Source: Paraoerskovia sediminicola | GTDB lineage: Bacteria; Actinomycetota; Actinomycetes; Actinomycetales; Cellulomonadaceae | Reading direction: 5' to 3' | Length of the DNA: 64,000 nt | Assembly (NCBI RefSeq): GCF_030296575.1 | Contig: NZ_AP027729.1 | Span: 2,542,001 to 2,606,000 of the forward strand | In this document: positions 1 through 10,033 of the stretch, piece by piece | Position numbering within the stretch: the stretch's first letter is position 1 | Layout: every line of letters starts with the position of its first letter | The notes under the pieces: model-generated | Databases searched by the model: none | What the model was told of the DNA's origin: nothing | What the model saw: only the letters and a program-made list of their open reading frames with translations | Made by a program: the position numbers and the translations under genes

Positions 1-212
1 TCGCCCCGCCTGTGCCCGCAGCAGAGGGAGCGCCGCTCGAGACGTGCGAACCGCACGACGAGCGTGCCGCCCCCGCCGCGCGCCGTGCGGAGGTGACCGT
101 CCACGACGACTTCCGTCGCCGGGTGAGGTGCACGCACCGGCCCGAGCGACGACCGACCGCCCCAGGGGCCGCCAGGTGTGGGGGTGGTTCGCGGGGTGAC
201 AGGAGTACCCGC
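1..212. other. Upstream region of rne, no gene assigned
   Basis: The reading frame of the RNase gene stays open back to base 12, but this stretch translates into arginine- and alanine-rich text without a recognisable domain. A good ribosome binding site and GTG start follow at 201-215, so I read this as the upstream or leader region of rne. The end of the preceding gene is not visible. Confidence 0.5.
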
Positions 213-3200
213 GTGAGTTCCGAGAACGCATCAGCAGCAGGCGAAGAGGCTACGCAGGCACCGAGGAAGCGTCGTCGCGTCACGCGTGACACCGCCGCGA
301 TGAAGGCCGCTCAGCCCTCGTCCGCCGTCGAGCCCACGGCGTCTTCCCCGGCCTCTGCGACCTCCGTGCCGAGCGCCCCCGCCGAGCCCGCCCCCACGAC
401 CACGTCGGGGTCTGCCTCGACGGCGGCCTCGACCGATGGTTCCCCGGCCGCCGGTGCCCGATCCGCGTCCTCGGCCGGCGGTTCGAGCACGGCAGCCCCC
501 GCGAAGCGCTCGCGCCGCGTGGTCCGGTCCACGGGGCAGGCGGGTCAGGACGCCGTCCAGGACGCGAAGACCCAGGACGAGAAGACGCCGGGCTCCGCGA
601 CCCGGAGCGCGTCGGCGGACGCCCAGGCGGACGCCGCGTCGGCGCCCGCCGCGCAGGCTGATGCGCCCGTCGAGCAGGCGGCAGCACCGAAGCGGCGCCG
701 GGCCTCCCGTGCGACCGGTTCGTCGGCAGGATCGACGGACGGGCAGACGGCGAAGGCCGGCGAGCCCGAGGCTTCGGCCGACGCGACCGAGCCGCCCGCG
801 AAGTCCGGCAAGGCCAGCAGGACGAGCAAGTCCGGCAAGGCCACCAAGGCCGGCACCTCCGCGAAGTCCGACAGCAGCACTCAGTCCGACAGCACGGCGA
901 AGTCTGACAGCGCGGTGAAGTCCGGCAGGTCCGGCAGCGCGAAGTCCCGCAAGGCCGCGACGTCAGGCAGCGACACGAAGGACGCCAAGGACGCGGGCGC
1001 GCAGGGCACCTCGGGGGACCGCTCGGAGAAGGCTTCGGCGCAGTCCGAGGGCGCCGCGACGGCGGGCGAGGCCGAGGTCACCGAGACGTCGGGGACCGCG
1101 AAGAAGTCCGGCGGCCGCAAGCCGGCCAAGGCCGCCGGCGGCACGCGGGCGAAGGTCTCCTCGCGGTCGACGGAGAGCTCCGCCGCATCCACGGGGTCTG
1201 ACGAGGCGAACGAGTCGACCGGGGGCACTCCGGTCGCCGGCGCGAAGCTCGCGACGACGGCGCTCCTGTTCCAGGCTCCGGAGCCGACCCGTCGTTCGCG
1301 GCGCGTCCAGGCTCCCGCCGGGCCGCCGTCGGCGCCCGCCCAGCCCATGTTCGCGTCGGCGTCGTTCGGCGCGGCTGCCGCAGCGGCGCCCGTCGAGGAC
1401 GCAGCGAACGAGAAGACGACCTCCTCGAGGTCCGGGGCGTCCAAGTCTCGCTCGAAGGGTCGCGCCGCGGCCGACGACATCGCGACCGAGGCTGCGACCG
1501 ACACTGCGACCGACACTGCGAACGACACCGCGTCCGACGATGCCGGACGCCGGTCGTCAGCCGACGCGACGCCGTCCGACGCCACGCCCGCCGACGACGC
1601 ACAGGCCGAGCGCCCCGCCGGACGTTCGCGCGGCGGACGCCGCAAGGCCGCGTCGCGACCCGCCGGGTCGCCCGACCGGGCAGGTGCGGCACAGCCCGAC
1701 GCCGAAGCCTCCGCGCCGGAGCTGAGCGACGACGAGGCCGCCGCGGTCGAGGAGGTCGGCCTCATCGAGTCCGAGCTCGTCGCCGAGGGCGTCGAGGTCC
1801 CGACCGACCCGTTCGAGGACGAGGTCGACGACTCCGAGGCCGACAGCAGCGAGGACGACGACTCCGAGAGCTCGGACGGTTCCGGCGAGGCCGGCGACAG
1901 GTCCGGCGCCCCGCGCCGTCGTCGCCGCCGCGGTGGCCGTGGTCGTCGTCGCAGCGGCGACAACCGTGACGGGGGCTCCGACGCCGAGAACGGCGACGGC
2001 TCCTCCGCAGGCCGGGGGACGTCGTCCGACGACGCCGCGAGCGACGGCCAGGACGGCGACGAGGGCCGTGACGCCCAGGGCGGCGACCGTTCGGGCTCCG
2101 ACACGAAGCCTGCCCAGGACGACGCGTCCGATGCCGAGTCGGGCGACGGCTCCGCGCAGGGCGACTCCGAGGACTCGTCCGACGAGGGCGGCAGCAGCTC
2201 CAGCCGTCGTCGGCGTCGGCGCCGCCGCGGCGGGCGCGGCGAGTCGGGCGACGGTGGCCGCTCCGGCGACCGCGCCTCGAGCGACCGCAGCGCGCGCACC
2301 CGCAACATCAACGACGAGGTGACCGCGCTCAAGGGCTCGACGCGCCTCGAGGCCAAGCGTCAGCGCCGCCGCGACGGACGTGACGCGGGGCGTCGCCGTC
2401 AGATCATCACGGAGGCCGAGTTCCTGGCGCGCCGCGAGTCGGTCGAGCGGTCGATGGTCGTGCGCGAGAAGGACGGCCGCACCCAGATCGCGGTGCTCGA
2501 GGACGGGATCCTCGTCGAGCACTACGTCTCCCAGCAGTCGGCCGCGTCGATGGTGGGCAACGTCTACCTCGGCCGCGTCCAGAACGTGCTGCCGAGCATG
2601 GAGGCTGCCTTCGTCGACGTCGGCAAGGGGCGCAACGCCGTCCTGTACGCGGGCGAGGTCAACTGGAACGCGGCGGGCCTCGACGGCAAGCCGCGCCGCA
2701 TCGAGTCGGCGCTCAAGTCGGGCGACAGCGTGCTCGTGCAGGTCACGAAGGACCCGATCGGCCACAAGGGTGCGCGGCTGACGTCGCAGGTCACCCTCGC
2801 CGGGCGCTTCCTGGTCTACGTGCCGGGTGGCGGCATGACGGGCATCTCCCGCAAGCTCCCCGACACCGAGCGGAACCGGCTCAAGAAGATCCTCAAGGAG
2901 GTCGTGCCCGAGGGCTCGGGCGTGATCGTGCGCACCGCGGCCGAGGGGGCGAGCGAGACCGACCTGCGGGCCGACGTCGAGCGCCTGCAGAAGCAGTGGG
3001 AGGCCATCGAGAAGAAGTCGAAGAGCGCGTCCGCGCCGTCGCTGCTCCAGGGCGAGCCCGACATGGCGATCCGTGTCGTGCGCGACATCTTCAACGACGA
3101 CTTCACCTCGCTCGTCGTCTCGGGCGAGTCGGCGTGGAGCGAGATCTCCGGGTACGTGGGCGACCTCGCCCCCGATCTCGCGGACCGCGTGCAGCGCTGG

Positions 3201-4405
3201 ACCTCCGAGCAGGACGTGTTCACGGTGCACCGCGTCGACGAGCAGCTCTCGAAGGGGCTCGACCGCAAGGTCTGGCTCCCGTCGGGCGGATCGCTCGTCA
3301 TCGACCGCACCGAGGCCATGACGGTCGTCGACGTCAACACCGGGAAGTTCACGGGGTCGGGCGGGACGCTCGAGGAGACGGTCACGAAGAACAACCTCGA
3401 GGCCGCCGAGGAGATCGTCCGACAGCTCCGCCTGCGCGACATCGGCGGGATCATCGTCGTCGACTTCATCGACATGGTGCTCGAGTCGAACCGCGACCTC
3501 GTGCTGCGCCGCCTCGTCGAGTGCCTCGGGCGCGACCGCACCAAGCACCAGGTCGCCGAGGTCACCTCGCTCGGCCTGATCCAGATGACCCGCAAGCGCG
3601 TCGGCCAGGGCCTGGTCGAGGCGTTCAGCGAGACCTGCGACCACTGCAACGGACGCGGCTTCATCGTCCACACCGACCCCATCGAGAAGGGCTCGAACGG
3701 CGGTCAGTCCGGTCGTCAGTCCGGGGGTCGGACGTCGGCCGCGACAGCCGGTCCGGTCGCTCGCCCCAGTCGGGGGAGCAGTCGGACGACGGCGAGTCCG
3801 GGCGCTCGTCGCGCTCGCGTGGTGGTCGCGGTGGACGCGGCGGGCGCGGGGGAGCGAAGGACGAGAACCACGGCGAGCACCAGGCCGTGCCGGTCCTCCC
3901 GGAGCCGACCTCCGAGGCCCGGGCGGCGGTCAAGGCCACGCTGGCGACCATCGCTGCCGCGGCGGCGCACGCGCACGAGCACGACGCGGAGCACCCCGAG
4001 GGCGCCGGCGCCGCAGACCCGTCCGGGGCTGCGGGCGGCTCGTCCGACTCCGCCGCGAGCGGCACGGGTGACGGGGCTGCGGCGGCCGCTGCTGCCGCGG
4101 TCGACGAGGTCGTCAAGGGTGCCGTCGGCGACCTGGGCATCGTCCTGCCGGAGCGTCCGCGCGACGGGCAGCCGGCGAAGGGTTCGGCCACGTCCGACGC
4201 CGAGCCGGACGATCCGGCCAAAGGAGCCGGCGCCGACGGCGCCGAGCCCAGCGGAACCGAGACCGGCGGCACCGAACCCGACGGAACCGAGACCGGCGGC
4301 TCCGAGCCCAGCGGAACCGAGCCCGGCTCCGACCCGACCGACGAAGCCCCGGACGCTGATGGACCGGCTGCTGGGACGTCGTCCGAGGTGAACGACCAGT
4401 CCTAG
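213..4405 (+). CDS. rne: Ribonuclease E/G family protein (one apparent -1 frameshift)
   Basis: Endoribonuclease of the RNase E/G family, which processes rRNA and tRNA precursors and starts mRNA decay in the cytoplasm. I chose the GTG at 213 because AGGAG at 201-205 precedes it by 7 bases. Residues 1 to about 730 are low-complexity Ala/Ser/Lys/Glu text with Arg-rich patches, the usual disordered arm of actinobacterial RNase E. An S1-like RNA-binding region follows (GNVYLGRVQNVLPSMEAAFV), then the catalytic core with VDVNTGKFTG and IIVVDFIDM, which hold the metal-binding aspartates, then the zinc-link CDHCNGRGF. After about 3722 the original frame becomes nonsense, while the -1 frame continues as a plausible acidic Gly/Arg/Ala-rich tail to the stop at 4405. 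The switch falls at a five-G run (3723-3727) where six restore the frame. Next downstream is the rplU operon with its own promoter. Confidence 0.93.
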
Positions 4406-4471
4406 ACGCGGGAGCGCGGGAAGGGCACCGGCGCAGGCCGGCCCTGGCCGACCCGCACCCGACCCGCAACC

Positions 4472-4512
4472 GACGCTGCAGGTCACACCCCTGAGGTTTG
4501 ACCTGCAGCGTC
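4472..4512 (+). terminator. 14-bp perfect inverted repeat after rne, overlapping the rplU -35 box
   Basis: Left arm 4472-4485 (gacgctgcaggtca) and right arm 4499-4512 are exact reverse complements around a 13-base loop. It begins 67 bases after the rne stop. It could act as an rne terminator, although no clear T-tract follows. It could also be a protein-binding operator, because its right arm carries the TTGACC box of the next promoter. Confidence 0.55.
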
Positions 4513-4526
4513 CGATTCCGTAATCT
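4498..4526 (+). promoter_or_regulatory. Predicted sigma-70-type promoter of rplU-rpmA-obg
   Basis: TTGACC at 4498-4503, a spacer of exactly 17 bases, then TAATCT at 4521-4526. This is close to the TTGACA/TANNNT housekeeping consensus. Transcription would start near 4533, leaving a leader of roughly 110-120 bases before L21. The leader contains short GC stems that could host ribosomal-protein feedback, but no known leader motif is recognised. Confidence 0.6.
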
Positions 4527-4651
4527 TGGACGTCGGTGCGCTTCACGCGCGCCTTTCCGGTGTGCCCCCGGACCAGATCGCACTCCTGCACCGCGGTGTA
4601 CCGAGTCACCAAGACGGTCGGGCGGGCTGAGCACACGACATGGCGAGAGAG

Positions 4652-4972
4652 ATGAGCAGCAACGTGGTGTACGCAGTGGTGAAGGCCGGAGGCCGCCAGG
4701 AGAAGGTGTCCGTCGGCGATATCGTCGTCGTCGACCGTCTGAAGGCGACCGAGGGTGCGTCCGTCGAGCTTCCTGCTCTCCTCCTCGTCGACGGGGAGAA
4801 GGTGACCACCGACGCCGAGAAGCTCGCGAAGGTCAAGGTCACCGCCGAGGTCGTCCGGGACGAGAAGGGCCCGAAGATCACGATCCTCCGGTACAAGAAC
4901 AAGACCGGCTACCGCCGCCGCCAGGGCCACCGTCAGCAGCTGACGCGCCTGAAGGTCACCGGCATCAAGTGA
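4652..4972 (+). CDS. rplU: 50S ribosomal protein L21
   Basis: Structural protein of the large ribosomal subunit, binding 23S rRNA near L20. The conserved L21 start is the segment [20 protein letters not shown], and the C-terminal basic motif [20 protein letters not shown] is also present. Length is about 100 residues, as expected. Candidate starts are ATG 4640, ATG 4652 and GTG 4664. Homologues usually begin just before VYAVVKAGG, so 4664 is possible; none has a strong ribosome binding site. It is followed 66 bases later by rpmA, the usual L21-L27-Obg order. Confidence 0.95.
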   Translation: MSSNVVYAVVKAGGRQEKVSVGDIVVVDRLKATEGASVELPALLLVDGEKVTTDAEKLAKVKVTAEVVRDEKGPKITILRYKNKTGYRRRQGHRQQLTRLKVTGIK

Positions 4973-5038
4973 TCCTCCCGCCGGCCCCTCGCCGGCCCGG
5001 GACTCCCTCGAAACTCTTCGTACGAAAGCAGGACTGAC

Positions 5039-5296
5039 ATGGCACACAAGAAGGGCGCGAGCTCCTCGCGCAACGGTCGCGACTCGAACGCGCAGTACCT
5101 CGGCGTCAAGCGCTTCGGCGGTCAGGTCGTCGGTGCGGGCGAGATCATCGTCCGCCAGCGCGGCACCCACTTCCACCCCGGCAACAACGTCGGCCGCGGC
5201 AAGGACGACACGCTGTTCGCCCTCGCTCCGGGCTCCGTGCTCTTCGGCACGCGTCGTGGCCGCAAGGTCATCGACATCGTCACCGTCGAGGCCTGA
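5039..5296 (+). CDS. rpmA: 50S ribosomal protein L27
   Basis: Large-subunit protein whose N-terminal tail reaches the peptidyl transferase centre. The 85-residue product begins [16 protein letters not shown] and contains [17 protein letters not shown] and [16 protein letters not shown], all classic L27 signatures. It lacks the cleavable N-terminal extension seen in Firmicutes. It lies between rplU and obg in the canonical order, presumably on the same transcript. Confidence 0.98.
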   Translation: MAHKKGASSSRNGRDSNAQYLGVKRFGGQVVGAGEIIVRQRGTHFHPGNNVGRGKDDTLFALAPGSVLFGTRRGRKVIDIVTVEA

Positions 5297-5358
5297 GCAC
5301 CAGCTGAGCTTCACCCGACCAGCGACCGGGACCGTTCCCGGGACGCTGGCCGGCACCC

Positions 5359-5392
5359 GGGAGGGGCGCACCGACGTCGGTGCGCCCCTCCC
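5359..5392 (+). terminator. 17-bp perfect palindrome between rpmA and obg
   Basis: Bases 5359-5375 and 5376-5392 are perfect reverse complements with no spacer, giving a 34-base self-complementary GC-rich element. It ends 27 bases before the obg ATG. As RNA it would form a strong hairpin with a forced small loop. No T-run follows, so partial attenuation, an RNA processing site or a terminator of the L21-L27 transcript are all possible. Confidence 0.6.
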
Positions 5393-5419
5393 GTCGTCTG
5401 TACCTGAAAGGATCACCTC

Positions 5420-6938
5420 ATGGCCACGTTCGTCGATCGCGTCGTCCTGCACGTCGCCGGGGGTGACGGCGGCAACGGGTGCGCCTCGATCCGCCGCGAG
5501 AAGTTCAAGCCCCTCGCCGGGCCCGACGGCGGCAACGGCGGCAACGGCGGCACCGTCCTGCTGCGCGTGGCCCCGGGTACGACGACGCTGCTCGCCTACC
5601 ACCACTCCCCGCACCGTCGCGCGACGTCCGGCACCCAGGGCATGGGCGACAACCGGCACGGCGCCAACGGGGAGACCTCGTGCTCGACGTCCCCGACGGC
5701 ACCGTCGTGAAGGACCCCGACGGCACGGTGCTCTGCGACCTCGTGGGCAATGGTGCGGAGTACGTGATCGCCGCCGGCGGCCGCGGTGGCCTCGGCAACG
5801 CCGCGCTCTCGTCGCAGAAGCGCAAGGCGCCCGGCTTCGCCCTGCTGGGGAGCCCGGTGACGAGGCCGAGGTCGTCCTCGAGCTCAAGTCGATCGCGGAC
5901 GTCGCCCTCGTCGGCTTCCCGAGCGCGGGCAAGTCGTCGCTCGTCGCGGCGATCAGCGCGGCTCGCCCGAAGATCGCCGACTACCCGTTCACCACGCTGG
6001 TCCCGAACCTGGGCGTCGTCCAGGGTGGTGACACGCGGTTCACCGTCGCGGACGTCCCCGGCCTGATCCCCGGCGCCAGCGAGGGCAAGGGCCTCGGCCT
6101 CGAGTTCCTGCGCCACATCGAGCGCACCGCCGTGATCGTCCACGTCCTCGACTGCGCGACGCTCGAGCCCGGCCGCGACCCGCTCACCGACCTCGACGTC
6201 CTCGAGGCCGAGCTCGCGACCTACGCCGGCGACCTCGCGATCGAGGGCGGGCGCGTCCCGCTCATGGAGCGCCCCCGCGTCGTCGTCCTCAACAAGATCG
6301 ACGTGCCCGAGGCGCGCGAGCTCGCCGACCTGGTGCGCCCCGAGCTCGAGGCCCGCGGGCTGCGGGTCTTCGAGATCTCGGCGGTCAGCCACGAGGGGCT
6401 GCGCCAGCTGTCGTTCGCCCTCGCGGAGATCGTCGAGCGCTCGCGTGCCGCCGCCCCTGCGCCCGAGACGACCCGCGTCGTCCTGCGCCCCAAGGCGGTC
6501 GACGACGCGGGCTTCACGGTCAAGCGCATGGAGCAGAACGGCGAGGTCTACTTCTGGGTGCGCGGGACGCGCGTCGAGCGCTGGGTGCGGCAGACCGACT
6601 TCTCGAACGACGAGGCCGTCGGCTACCTGGCCGACCGGCTCGCGCGCGCGGGCGTCGAGGACAAGCTCTTCAAGTCCGGCGCCGTCTCGGGCGACGAGGT
6701 GCGGATCGGTCCCGAGAAGAGCCAGGTCGTCTTCGACTGGGAGCCCACGCTGCACAGCGGCGCCGAGCTGCTCACCGGTCCTCGCGGCACGGACCTGCGC
6801 CTCGAGGAGAGCGAGCGGCCCACCCGCAAGGACAAGCGCCGCGAGTACACCGAGCGCATGGACGCCAAGGCCGAGGCCCGCGCGGAGCTGTGGACCGAGC
6901 GCGAGGGCGGGCACTGGACGGACCCCGAGAAGGACTGA
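5420..6938 (+). CDS. obgE: GTPase Obg/CgtA (two apparent -1 frameshifts)
   Basis: Essential ribosome-associated GTPase acting in 50S maturation. ATG 5420 is preceded by GAAAGGA. The N-terminal glycine-rich Obg fold begins [18 protein letters not shown]. The G domain shows GFPSAGKSS (G1), [12 protein letters not shown] (G3) and NKID (G4). A C-terminal OCT domain follows ([18 protein letters not shown]). The reading frame slips twice: near 5672-5675, where GAGGAC appears as GAGAC, and at the four-G run 5847-5850, where five are needed. Restoring one base at each site gives about 506 residues, normal for actinobacterial Obg. Because the gene is essential, the breaks are most likely sequence errors. 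Confidence 0.95.
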
Positions 6939-7157
6939 CGCGCCGGCGTGCCGGGCCGGGCCGGGCCGGGCTCGGCCCGGTCGGCCCAGTCGGCCACGCT
7001 GGCGGGCGGGTGATGGGGCGCCGGGAGGTGACAGCACCGGCGTCACCGTCACGCGATCGGGCCGGACGTGGTCGACGACACTGTGAGTGACCTCACCTGA
7101 TTCGCCGGTGTGCTACGGCCCCTTCCCGCCCGCACCGGTTCCCGCGATGATGGCCGC

Positions 7158-8291
7158 GTGACTCTTACTTCTCGAGCCCAGATGTCCGACGCCCACCGTG
7201 TCGTCGTGAAGATCGGCTCGTCGTCCCTCACCGGGGACGACGGTCGGCTCGCGCCAGGAGCGATCCGCACGCTCGCCGACGTGATCGCAGGACGCCACGC
7301 GGCAGGCCAGCAGGTCGTCCTCGTGACGTCCGGATCGGTCGCCGCCGGGATCGACCCGCTGGGGCTGGCGACCCGCCCGCGGGACCTCGCGACCGCGCAG
7401 GCGACCGCGTCCGTCGGGCAGGGCATGCTGATCGCCCGCTACACCGCGGCCTTCGCCGCGCACGGCCTCCAGGTCGGGCAGGTCCTGCTCACCGCCGAGG
7501 ACACCGTGCGCCGCGGCCACTACCGCAACGCCCAGCGCGCGCTCGAGCGCCTGCTCGAGCTCGGCGTCGTCCCCATCGTCAACGAGAACGACGCCGTCGC
7601 GACCAACGAGATCCGGTTCGGCGACAACGACCGACTCGCGGCCCTCGTCAGCCACCTCGTCCGCGCCGACGCCATGGTGCTGCTCACCGACGTCGACGGC
7701 CTCTACACGGGCCCGCCCGACAAGCCCGGCTCGACCCGCATCTCCGAGATCCGCTCGCCCGCGGACCTCGAGGGCATCGAGGTCACCGGTCGCGGCAGCG
7801 CCGTGGGGACCGGCGGCATGACGACGAAGCTCGAGGCGGCGTCGATCGCGACGACCTCCGGCATCCCCGTGGTGCTCACGAAGGCGCAGAACGTCACGGT
7901 GGCGCTCGCGGGCGAGGAGGTCGGCACCTGGTTCGCCGCGACCGGCAAGCGCACGTCGCGGCGGCGGCTCTGGCTCGCGCACGCGGCGCGCACCCGCGGG
8001 TCGCTCGTGCTGGACGACGGCGCGGTCGCGGCCGTGCGCGGAGGGCGGGCCTCGCTCCTGCCCGCCGGGGTGACCGACGTGACGGGCGACTTCGACGCCG
8101 GGGACCCCGTCGACCTGGTCGACGCGCACGGCGTCGTGGTCGCGCGCGGGCTGGTGGCCTTCGACTCGTCCGAGATCCCGGGGCTGCTCGGTCGCTCGAC
8201 GCACGACCTGCGGGACGAGCTCGGCGAGGGCTACGACCGCGAGGTCGTCCACCGCGACGACCTCGTGCTCGTCCGGGTGCGCCGCCGCTGA
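7158..8291 (+). CDS. proB: Glutamate 5-kinase
   Basis: Catalyses the first step of proline synthesis, ATP plus glutamate to glutamyl 5-phosphate. The kinase core begins VVVKIGSSSLTGDDG, with VLVTSGSVAAGIDPLG, PIVNENDAVATNEIRFGDND and VLLTDVDGLYTG typical of the amino-acid kinase fold. GTGGMTTKLEAASIAT contributes to the active site. A C-terminal PUA domain is present (residues about 285-370). I prefer GTG 7158; ATG 7182 is an alternative with little difference. The next step, proA, is one gene further on, separated by an aldehyde dehydrogenase. Confidence 0.95.
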   Translation: MTLTSRAQMSDAHRVVVKIGSSSLTGDDGRLAPGAIRTLADVIAGRHAAGQQVVLVTSGSVAAGIDPLGLATRPRDLATAQATASVGQGMLIARYTAAFAAHGLQVGQVLLTAEDTVRRGHYRNAQRALERLLELGVVPIVNENDAVATNEIRFGDNDRLAALVSHLVRADAMVLLTDVDGLYTGPPDKPGSTRISEIRSPADLEGIEVTGRGSAVGTGGMTTKLEAASIATTSGIPVVLTKAQNVTVALAGEEVGTWFAATGKRTSRRRLWLAHAARTRGSLVLDDGAVAAVRGGRASLLPAGVTDVTGDFDAGDPVDLVDAHGVVVARGLVAFDSSEIPGLLGRSTHDLRDELGEGYDREVVHRDDLVLVRVRRR

Positions 8292-8324
8292 TCCTGGCGG
8301 CCCGCCGGCTGGCATCCTGGGGCG

Positions 8325-9964
8325 ATGACCGCATCCTCCGTCCGCGTGACGCCTGGGCGTCCCTCCTCGACCGCGGGGCGTCCCTCCTCGGTGACCGACG
8401 CCTCGGTGGCGCGGCTCCTGCGGAGGCTCGCCGCGTCGTCCGACACCGGTAGCGAGAGCAGCGCGGGTGACGGGACCTGCCGGCGGACCGTGACCACGGT
8501 CGCCCCGATGACGGGCGATCCGGTGGCCGAGCTGCCGCTCGCGACGGCGGGCGACGTCGTTGCGGCGCAGCGACGAGCCCGCGAGGCGCAGGCGATCTGG
8601 GCGGGCGTGCCGGTCCGCCGGCGAGCCCAGGTCCTGCTGCGGTTCCACGATCTGGTGCTGGAGCGGCAGGACGAGGCGCTCGACCTGATCCAGTGGGAGA
8701 ACGGCAAGGTGCGCCGGGACGCCCACCTCGAGGTCCTCGACGTCGCGAACACCGCCCGCTACTACGCCCGCCGTGCGCCGGGACTACTGGCGCCGTCGTC
8801 GCGTCGCGGGGTCTACCCGGTGCTGACGAAGGTCGTCGAGCTCCACCGGCCCGTCGGCGTCGTCGGCGTGATCTCACCGTGGAACTACCCGCTGAGTCTC
8901 GCGGTCGGCGACACGCTGCCAGCGCTGGTCGCGGGGAACGCCGTCGTGCAGAAGGTCGACACCCAGACCGCGCTCACCGCGCTGTGGTCCGCGGAGCTCA
9001 TGGACGAGGCGGGGCTCCCCGCGGACCTCTGGCAGCTCGTCGTCGGCGAGCCCTCGGACCTCGGGGACGCGCTCGTCGGCGGCTCCGACTTCGTCATGTT
9101 CACCGGCTCGACCGCGGCGGGGCGGCGCATAGCCCGCCAGGCGGGGAGCAGCTCACCGGCTGCTCGCTCGAGCTCGGGGGCAAGAACCCGCTGCTGGTGC
9201 TCGACGACGCCGACGTCGCCGCGGCCGTCGAGGGAGCGGTGCGCGCCTGCTTCTCGTCCTCGGGCCAGCTGTGCCTGTCGGTCGAGCGCATGTACGTCGC
9301 GGACGCGATCTACGACGCGTTCGTGCCCGCGTTCGTGACGGCGGTCGGGTCGATGGTCGTCGCGCCCGGATACGGCGCCGAGGCGCAGATGGGGTCGATC
9401 ACGTCCGCGGCCGGGCTCGACAGGATCAGGGCCCACGTGGACGACGCGGTCGCGAAGGGGGCGACGGTCCTCACCGGCGGGACGACCCTGCCGGAGGCCG
9501 GGCCGCTCTACTACGCCCCGACCGTCCTGGCCGGGGTCGACGAGTCGATGGACCTGTTCGCCGAGGAGACGTTCGGGCCCGTGGTCTCGGTCTACCGCGT
9601 GGCCGACGAGGACGAGGCGGTCCGGCGCGCCAACGACTCGCGGTACGGACTGAACGCCAGCGTCTGGACGTCCGACGCTCGGCGCGGGGCGGCCGTCGCG
9701 GCCGGCGTGCGGGCGGGGACCGTCAACGTCAACGAGGCGTTCGCCGCGGCCTGGGGCTCCGTGGACGCGCCGATGGGCGGCATGGGAGCGTCCGGCCTCG
9801 GGCGCCGCCACGGCGCGGTCGGGCTGCTGAAGTACACGGAGTCGCAGACGGTCGCCGTGCAGCGGGGCGTCACCCTCGGCGTGCCGGACGGCGTCCCGTT
9901 CGACCGGTACGCGCGCCGCCTCACCACGATGCTCAAGGGCCTGCGCCGGATCGGTGCGCGGTAG
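8325..9964 (+). CDS. NAD(P)-dependent aldehyde dehydrogenase, succinate-semialdehyde type (one apparent -1 frameshift)
   Basis: Aldehyde dehydrogenase superfamily member, oxidising an aldehyde to its acid with NAD(P)+. Sequence shows VISPWNYPLSL, FTGSTAAGRRIA (cofactor site), LELGGKNPLLVLDDAD with the general-base glutamate, SSGQLC with the nucleophilic cysteine and EETFGPVVSV. The frame breaks at the four-G run 9143-9146; five Gs join FTGSTAAGRRIARQAG to EQLTGCSLELGGKN. Corrected length is about 546 residues. A 45-residue Ser/Thr-rich N-terminal extension precedes the domain. The protein resembles actinobacterial succinic semialdehyde dehydrogenases; substrate is inferred. It is wedged between proB and proA, both enzymes around glutamate semialdehyde chemistry. 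Confidence 0.88.
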
Positions 9965-10033
9965 CCCGGTGGTCCGGTCGGCGGCGGTCTACGGGTGTGA
10001 CAGTCCACCGCCCGCCGCCGTAGTGTCGTCGCC

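Noticed and set aside
881..3671. Long minus-strand frames opposite rne (up to 704 residues)
   Set aside because: They mirror the GC-rich codons of the RNase gene, have no domains, and lie opposite a clear RNase E/G core.
6949..7000. Repeated ccggg units after obg as a special repeat
   Set aside because: Short GC-rich slippage-type repeat that can fold into a terminator-like hairpin; nothing further supports a distinct element.
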